From Flavisolibacter amylovorans (lineage in GTDB: Bacteria; Bacteroidota; Bacteroidia; Chitinophagales; Chitinophagaceae): a stretch of DNA of 64,000 bases. Both the position numbers and the translations under genes were made by a program. Position 1 is the first letter of the stretch; every line of letters starts with the position of its first letter. Below are positions 59,413 through 64,000 of the stretch, in pieces. A model generated the notes under the pieces. That model had not been told where the DNA came from and did not search any database. It saw only the letters and a list, made by a program, of their open reading frames with translations. The DNA lies in the NCBI RefSeq assembly GCF_039541815.1, contig NZ_BAABGY010000001.1:310001-374000 (forward strand), in the 5' to 3' direction.

Positions 59413-59778
59413 GCGGCGAAGGTAATGGGGTAATGGGGTAATGGGGTGATGGGGTAATAAGGTTCAGAGAGGTTCAGGAGGGTTCAGAAAGGTTTGGGAG
59501 ACCGACGCTTCGCTCCGAAGCTGCGGAGGGGACACAGTTGTAAAAGGGATTTATTTGCCGGACGCACCTCGGGAAGGATGGCGATTTCGAATAAACGGGG
59601 AAAGGCATCCTGCCGAATGCCTTTCCCTTATTGGATTCCGAGAGGAATTTGCTCACCTGCTCATTCGTTCACCCGCTCACCATGCACGGAAGCTCACGCG
59701 CAATGCAGTCCCCTGCTAACACGTGAGTGCCCAATCTACTTGGGTGCCATTCACGATTCCCGATTCCCGATCCCGTCT
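59413..59778. other. 366-base gap filled by arrays and a hairpin
   Basis: Besides the GGTAATG/GGTTCAG arrays it holds GGAAAGGCAT/ATGCCTTTCC (59599-59608 with 59617-59626), a ten-base hairpin without a good T tract. It also has a CACCTGCTCATTCG/CACCCGCTCACC word pair near 59650, and GATTCCCGATTCCCGATCCC at 59752-59771. The last array, read on the minus strand, starts directly after the TGA of the DUF937 gene. No open frame seems real. Confidence 0.5.
59417..59500 (+). repeat. GGTAATG and GGTTCAG arrays ending at the -7 box of the small gene
   Basis: Four GGTAATGG words (59422-59456) are followed by three GGTTCAG words to about 59495. On the minus strand the last word is the -7-like TACCTTCG (59424-59417) of the gene at 59412. 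Confidence 0.6.
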
Positions 59779-60213
59779 TCACTTCCCGAACAGCCCGCCC
59801 AGCTTGCCGCCGAGGCCACCGAGGTTGCCGAGCATGCCGCCGAGCCCGTCGGGGGTGATGCTCGGGTCGTTGGGGTCATTGGCTTTGGTGGCCAGCTTTT
59901 GCAGGAGGCCGGGAAGGGCGCCCGCGATGGCGCCGGTGGCCGCAGGCGGTAGGCCCAGCTTGGAGCCCAGCGCGCTTACGAGTCCGCCCGAGATGGCGCC
60001 GGTGATGGGCGAGCCCGAAGCCACGCCACCCTGGAGCTGGTTGAGCAGTCCGCCGATCCCACCCTGCTGCGGGGCCTCCTTGGCAAGCCCATGCGTGATC
60101 TGCGTGGCCACCTCCTGGTGCACCGCGTCTTCCTGTCCTGCCGGGATGGCGTTGGCCACGTGCGGATCGTTGCCCAGTTGTTGTTTCACCATGTTAACTA
60201 CCTGATCGAACAT
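59779..60213 (-). CDS. DUF937-like protein
   Basis: 144 residues from the ATG at 60213 (MFDQVVNMVKQQLGNDPHV). A helical N-terminal half with regular Ala/Gly spacing is followed by glycine-rich hydrophobic segments (GGIGGLLNQLQGG, GLVSALGSKLGLPPAATG, LPGLLQKLATKA) and a C-terminal GGLGG tail. This is the usual look of the DUF937/YidB-like family of unknown function, which is often abundant under stress. Monocistronic by spacing. Confidence 0.75.
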   Translation of the reverse strand: MFDQVVNMVKQQLGNDPHVANAIPAGQEDAVHQEVATQITHGLAKEAPQQGGIGGLLNQLQGGVASGSPITGAISGGLVSALGSKLGLPPAATGAIAGALPGLLQKLATKANDPNDPSITPDGLGGMLGNLGGLGGKLGGLFGK

Positions 60214-60276
60214 AAAATTGTCTTTTAGTGCCTTTGGATGCTGCACGAAACGTACCAAACACCGGTAGGGCAGCGC

Positions 60277-61470
60277 TTACCCGCCGGCCCCGAAGCGGGT
60301 AAAGCCGGTCAGCGCCACCAGCGCCCGTATTTCTGCGGCCGTCTTTTCTTTCCTGCGCCCTGCCGGCAGCAGCCTGTGCCGCACCAGCGCCACCTGCAGG
60401 CGGTAGAACCGCGCAAAGAGCGGGCTCAGTCCTTCGAACGGGGCACTGCCGGAGCTCCACTCCAGGAATCCGGCGGGAGCGGCCCTATGCCGCGCCAGCT
60501 GCCAGTTGATCTGGAGCGCTTCGGGGTAGCCGGGCTCGATGCTGAAGCGGCGGCGCGTGCTCATTACGGGGCGTAACAGCGCGTGGCTCTCCTCGTAGTA
60601 CCCGGCGAGGTTGAGGTAGTCGGCAAGCACAAACGGGAAATACGGGAACTGCCACACGCCGCCCGGCTCCCGGCGCAGGAAGTGCTGCTGCCAGCGCTGC
60701 GCCTCCGCCAGTAAGCGATCGATACCGCGGCCATGCTCCAGCTCATACAGCAGCTGGCTGCCGATGCTGCGCCCGATGATGAAGGGATGCAACGATTCGT
60801 CCAGAGGCAGCCGACGGATGCGGTTGATGAAGAGCTGCTGCTCCTTAAGGTCGCCGCACAGCCAGGCCGAAAGAAACAGCAGGTTGTTGCCATAGAGCTG
60901 CGCCTCCCGGCCCTTCTTCTGGAGGTAGAGCGGGAGAAAGCGCCGGTAGGGGCCGCAGAGCCCATCGATAAAGGGAAAGCGCTCGAAGAAGTAGACCTGC
61001 GCCACGGGATGGCGGGCCAGTGCGGGCGCCAGGGCAGCCAGCAGGCCCGGGTTGAACAGGATCCGCAGGGCCATGTTCCGCGCGGCGTTGTGGTAGTTCA
61101 TGTCGGCCTCTGTGCGCAGGTCCACCTTGTAGAAATCCAGGTACAGCCCCGCCTCCTCTGCCAGCGTCAGCGGGCGATAGGTGTCTTCCTGGCGGGCCTG
61201 CTTGCCCAGGAAGCCGTGCCAGCCCGTGAACCCGGTGTACAGGGCGAGGGTGTTGAGCGTGCGCACGGCGGGGGAGAAGTCGCTCCGTAGAAACCCGAAG
61301 AGGCGGCGGAGCGTCTGCGGGCTGATGGCCTGCCCGGTGACCTTCCGGATATCGGTGCTCAGGAGTTCGCATTCGAACGAGTGGGTGAGGGGCTTGCCGA
61401 AGGCCTGGCACGAAAGGCTCTTGAGTTGCCGCAAGGCGTCTGGGTCGATATGATGCTGCGGCCGGGCCAT
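60277..61470 (-). CDS. HTH-like N-terminus with helical-repeat body, unknown function
   Basis: 397 residues from the ATG at 61470 (MARPQHHIDPDALRQLK); a near-consensus -7 box, CACCTTTG, lies three bases upstream (61481-61474). Residues 15-90 carry LSCQAFGKPLTHSFECELLS, SPQTLRRLFGFLRSDFSPAV and LNTLALYTGFTGWHGFLGKQ, a helix-turn-helix-like module I recall from many Chitinophagaceae proteins. The remaining 300 residues are amphipathic helices of TPR or similar type (YYEESHALLRPVMSTRRRF). The layout suggests a cytoplasmic regulator that senses a ligand or peptide. No direct evidence for a target. Confidence 0.7.
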   Translation of the reverse strand: MARPQHHIDPDALRQLKSLSCQAFGKPLTHSFECELLSTDIRKVTGQAISPQTLRRLFGFLRSDFSPAVRTLNTLALYTGFTGWHGFLGKQARQEDTYRPLTLAEEAGLYLDFYKVDLRTEADMNYHNAARNMALRILFNPGLLAALAPALARHPVAQVYFFERFPFIDGLCGPYRRFLPLYLQKKGREAQLYGNNLLFLSAWLCGDLKEQQLFINRIRRLPLDESLHPFIIGRSIGSQLLYELEHGRGIDRLLAEAQRWQQHFLRREPGGVWQFPYFPFVLADYLNLAGYYEESHALLRPVMSTRRRFSIEPGYPEALQINWQLARHRAAPAGFLEWSSGSAPFEGLSPLFARFYRLQVALVRHRLLPAGRRKEKTAAEIRALVALTGFTRFGAGG

Positions 61471-61473
61471 GCG

Positions 61474-61481
61474 CAAAGGTG
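61474..61481 (-). promoter_or_regulatory. -7-like box for the HTH/helical-repeat gene
   Basis: CACCTTTG on the minus strand, 7 of 8 positions of TAnnTTTG, three bases before ATG. Confidence 0.45.
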
Positions 61482-61722
61482 CGGGAATGCCATTAATGGA
61501 AGAAAATGGAAGAGGCGGCCGTCGCGGCTTGTTCTACCATTGCGGTCGGAAGTCAACCCGCATCGTCTTAGTCAGGCTGCCTACAGGGCGCGCTCCGTAG
61601 ATGTACGGCTCCTTCCGCCGCAGGAGCGCCGGTGCCGGTAAGTTTTCTTTAGGTTCCGTATCCAAAACTAACTGTCGGTCTGTTTCAGCAACCGGCCTAC
61701 CGTATTTCTTCTGTCGGACATC
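61482..61722. other. Gap without recognised gene
   Basis: About 240 bases upstream of the HTH/helical-repeat gene, up to the peroxidase terminator. I see no open frame, RNA fold or repeat that I would defend here. Confidence 0.4.
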
Positions 61723-61755
61723 AAAAAGCCGGCTCCCCCGGGGAGTCGGCTTTTT
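61723..61755 (-). terminator. Rho-independent terminator of the cytochrome c peroxidase gene
   Basis: GCCGGCTCCC (61728-61737) pairs with GGGAGTCGGC (61741-61750), with one G-T pair. Five T follow on both strands. Confidence 0.9.
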
Positions 61756-61776
61756 CGTGCAGGAGCGCCGCCGGGA

Positions 61777-62967
61777 TCACCGGAACGGGTCGCTCCATTT
61801 CGGATCGGTGTAGACGTTGGTGCCCGACAGCGTGCGGAGGAAGGCCACCACGGCGGTCACCTCGGCGGCCGTAAGGTTGAGGCGCTGCGGGTTGCCGCCG
61901 GGGCGCAGGCGCGGGTCGAGGTTGTTGTTGCCGGCTACCGCCGGGATATTGCCGTAGTGGTTCAGCACCTGCTGCAGGCTGGTGAACGCGCCGGTGTGCA
62001 TCAGGGGGCCGTTGAGCGTGCCGTCGGGGCGCAGGAGGTCGCGCAGCGACGGGGCGCGGGTGCTGTTCAGGTCGGTGCCGGTATTGCCGATGGTGCCGGT
62101 GATGCCATTGTTGCGCGAGTTCGGGTCGATGTCGAATTCAGGGGCGTTGTGGCAGCCGTTGCAGCCAAGGCCACCGCCGGTACGCTGTCCGCCGGCGCCG
62201 AATACGGGCGCTGCGGTAAAGAGGTTCTTGCCTTGGTTCTCCTGTGCGGTGAAATTGGGGAAGGGGGCGTTGTTGTTGGCAACCTGTGCGCGGCCCGCAT
62301 CATACTTCGAGTCGAACGACTGGATGCTCCGCACGAACTGGGCGAGGCATTCCTGCATGCGCGCTTCGGTTACCGTGGCATCGCCGTAGGCAAAGCGGAA
62401 CAGCTCCTGGTAGTAGTCGACGCCCGAGAGGCGCGTCAGCAGCGTGCCGATGCCGGGCCTTCCGTTGAGTCCGCTGAAGCCCATCTCCGCATGATCCTGT
62501 ATCGGCTTGGTCACCTGCTGCTCGAGGGTAGCGGCGCGCTCGTCCCAGAAGAACCTGACCTCGTTACCGAAGCGCGCGTTCACGAGGCGCATCGAATGAC
62601 GGCCGGTGCTGCCGCCTTCCACGCCGGCGCTGGCGACTGCCGTATCGCCGAAGGCAAAAGCCTGGCGGTGGCAGGAGCCACACGATACGCTGTTGGAGAT
62701 GCTGAGGCGGGTGTCGTAGAACAGGACGCGTCCGAGGGTGGCCTTCGCATTGGAGATGGCGTTGCCGGCCGTATTGTCCTTTACGATATAGGCGGGACGG
62801 CCCTGACCGGCGTAGTCGGAGAGGTTGGCAAGGTCGATACGGTTGCCGAAGGTGGCGGCCACCGCCGGGTAGGAAGGCGTCGTATCGGCCGCGGCGTCTT
62901 TGCGGGTGCAGTGAAAGCCGGTGGCGGTAGCAGCGGTGAGGGCGATCAGGAGGAGCACTTTTCTCAT
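61777..62967 (-). CDS. Di-haem cytochrome c peroxidase (MauG/CcpA family)
   Basis: Periplasmic peroxidase reducing H2O2 with electrons from c-type cytochromes. 396 residues. The two haem-binding sites are CGSCH (residues 96-100; SNSVSCGSCHRQAFAFGD) and CNGCH (about 268; GLGCNGCHNAPEF). The axial and structural blocks RHSMRLVNARFG, FFWDERAATLEQQVTKPIQD and MHTGAFTSLQQVLNHYGNI are normal. The N-terminus (LLLIALTAATATGFHC) could be a lipobox, so the enzyme is perhaps anchored. Length is typical (about 350-400). Confidence 0.94.
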   Translation of the reverse strand: MRKVLLLIALTAATATGFHCTRKDAAADTTPSYPAVAATFGNRIDLANLSDYAGQGRPAYIVKDNTAGNAISNAKATLGRVLFYDTRLSISNSVSCGSCHRQAFAFGDTAVASAGVEGGSTGRHSMRLVNARFGNEVRFFWDERAATLEQQVTKPIQDHAEMGFSGLNGRPGIGTLLTRLSGVDYYQELFRFAYGDATVTEARMQECLAQFVRSIQSFDSKYDAGRAQVANNNAPFPNFTAQENQGKNLFTAAPVFGAGGQRTGGGLGCNGCHNAPEFDIDPNSRNNGITGTIGNTGTDLNSTRAPSLRDLLRPDGTLNGPLMHTGAFTSLQQVLNHYGNIPAVAGNNNLDPRLRPGGNPQRLNLTAAEVTAVVAFLRTLSGTNVYTDPKWSDPFR

Positions 62968-63443
62968 AGTAGGAGCGTTAGGTGGTCAGTAAGCGGGCAC
63001 GGAGGGTTAGACGCCGCTGCCGGCACATTCCTGCGGGGATCGAATAAAAAAGTCTGCTGATGCTTGCAGGGGCAGGATCGCTGCACCGGTAACATGTTGC
63101 ACCCTCGTTCATCCGGACCGGCCTAACGGGCATGCGGAGCCACCTTGCCAAGCAACATATACCAATTAATGGGTATTTGTATTGCAATGAATTAGGTGTT
63201 ATTTTGTTGATTATTCAGCGCCCGCAGGCGCCCGCACACATCCATCCAATTTCCTGTCGGGACCACCAAATCCGAACTTCTAAAACTGCTTATATGCACT
63301 CTCCGGACGCCTGTCCGTATTTATCCTGTCCGGGTGCCCGGACGCTGCCGCTGCAGCCGGCCTCCCGGCCGTTGGCGTGATGGCGCTCCACCGCGTTTCT
63401 TCCCTGATACACATATACCCTCAATTTTCAACCAAACAGACTT
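62968..63443. other. Intergenic region between divergent genes
   Basis: 476 bases between the peroxidase and the last gene. It contains an AT-rich stretch at 63160-63215 with near -7 sequences (GGGTATTTGTATTG, GTTATTTTGTTG), each one base off the TAnnTTTG spacing, and otherwise GC-rich sequence. I see no gene. Confidence 0.4.
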
Positions 63444-64000
63444 ATGCGAATTCTTCTTCTTGCCCTCGGCCTCTGCCTTTGCGGCGCGCTGCAGGCCCAG
63501 GATTTCTACGGTGGAAAGTACCGCCGGAAGGGCTACACCCACTACGGCAACACCTACACCCTGTACGATTTTTCCCGCGAGGGCACGAACATGAAGGCGA
63601 AGTACTTCGCCCAGAACGCCTACAGCCAGTTCAATGCCTGGAAGAGCGGAAAGCAGATCCTCCTCATTACCGCGGGCGCCTTCTCCGACAAGTGGACGTC
63701 GGACGCCGTGCCGGTGGGCCTCTGCGTCGACAACGGCTCCATCGTGAACCGCAGCCCCCACTCCGATATGGACGGCATGGTGATCGTGTACAACGGCGGC
63801 TCCCAACAGGGCGGCGTGGCCGTGGTCGACATGGACTACAAGAACGTGACGGTGCAGGACCCGGTAGGGTCGAGCAACTCGGTGTCGTATGCGCCGCGCT
63901 CTTCGGCGAGCGACCGCGTCAACTTCCTCAACTGGGGGGAGAAGAACGGCGTGACGCTGTTCCAGACGCAGCTCGTGTACTCCTCCGACCGCAGCAGCAA
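63444..64000 (+). CDS. Secreted protein, unknown (3' truncated by window)
   Basis: The frame opens at ATG 63444 and runs off the window with no stop in 185 codons. MRILLLALGLCLCGALQAQ is a signal peptide. The mature part has ILLITAGAFSDKWTSDAVPV, GLCVDNGSIVNRSPHSDMDG and MVIVYNGGSQQGGVAVVDMD. The arrangement loosely recalls the phosphodiester glycosidase fold of the gene at 35617, but this is weak. No sorting domain is visible because the C-terminus is outside. Confidence 0.8.
   Translation, partial: MRILLLALGLCLCGALQAQDFYGGKYRRKGYTHYGNTYTLYDFSREGTNMKAKYFAQNAYSQFNAWKSGKQILLITAGAFSDKWTSDAVPVGLCVDNGSIVNRSPHSDMDGMVIVYNGGSQQGGVAVVDMDYKNVTVQDPVGSSNSVSYAPRSSASDRVNFLNWGEKNGVTLFQTQLVYSSDRSS

Overview
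The window comes from a high-GC (about 60%) member of the Bacteroidota, most likely a Chitinophagaceae-like bacterium. The evidence is a MurF-type fused alanine racemase, three giant secreted proteins ending in type IX secretion (T9SS) sorting domains, family markers such as DUF3127, and promoters of the Bacteroidota form TTG-N19-TAnnTTTG with no convincing Shine-Dalgarno sequences. In many genes the -7 box (typically TACTTTTG or TACCTTTG) lies only 3-15 bases before the start codon, so very short leaders are common.

Layout. 1-20.7 kb is mostly housekeeping: the alanine racemase end, a cyanophycinase homologue, small lipoproteins, YqgE/AlgH, two GNAT acetyltransferases, lipoprotein signal peptidase (lspA), fumarase (fumC), secreted and outer-membrane proteins, an NlpC/P60 lipoprotein, enoyl-CoA hydratase, a stand-alone B12-binding subunit, a GT39-type glycosyltransferase, gltX, a polysaccharide deacetylase, a candidate structured small RNA, a TatD nuclease and a DUF3127 protein. 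A tRNA-Ser(GGA) gene with its own promoter and terminator lies at 20.8 kb. Beside it, 20.9-26.4 kb is a visibly AT-richer segment carrying a three-gene operon of unknown function: a membrane-anchored papain-like protein, a 733-residue secreted protein and a lipoprotein. 26.4-29.5 kb is a T9SS type-B surface protein.

30.4-35.4 kb is the most unusual part. A WYL-domain regulator is divergent from a tRNA-like locus at 31.66-31.85 kb. That locus has perfect acceptor, D, T and anticodon stems, but its anticodon loop is expanded to about 130 nt and contains a second T-arm and repeated GC palindromes. It lies directly upstream of a RING/TerD protein of the MXAN_6230/SCO0854 type and a uracil-DNA-glycosylase-like protein. 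I read this as a candidate RNA-based stress or conflict system.

35.6-57.5 kb holds a phosphodiester glycosidase, a 4071-residue HYR/lectin/LamG adhesin, a vWA protein paired with a zincin-like protein that has lost its HExxH site, and a 2180-residue Ig-repeat adhesin. 57.7-64 kb holds a DUF2779 nuclease-like protein, small unknowns, a DUF937 protein, a regulator-like HTH/helical-repeat protein, a di-haem cytochrome c peroxidase and the start of a secreted protein that runs off the window.

A second theme runs through the whole window. Intergenic gaps are bounded by locus-specific arrays of 7-14 base words or by inverted elements. They often begin exactly at stop codons, and they often run up to the -7 box of the next gene.
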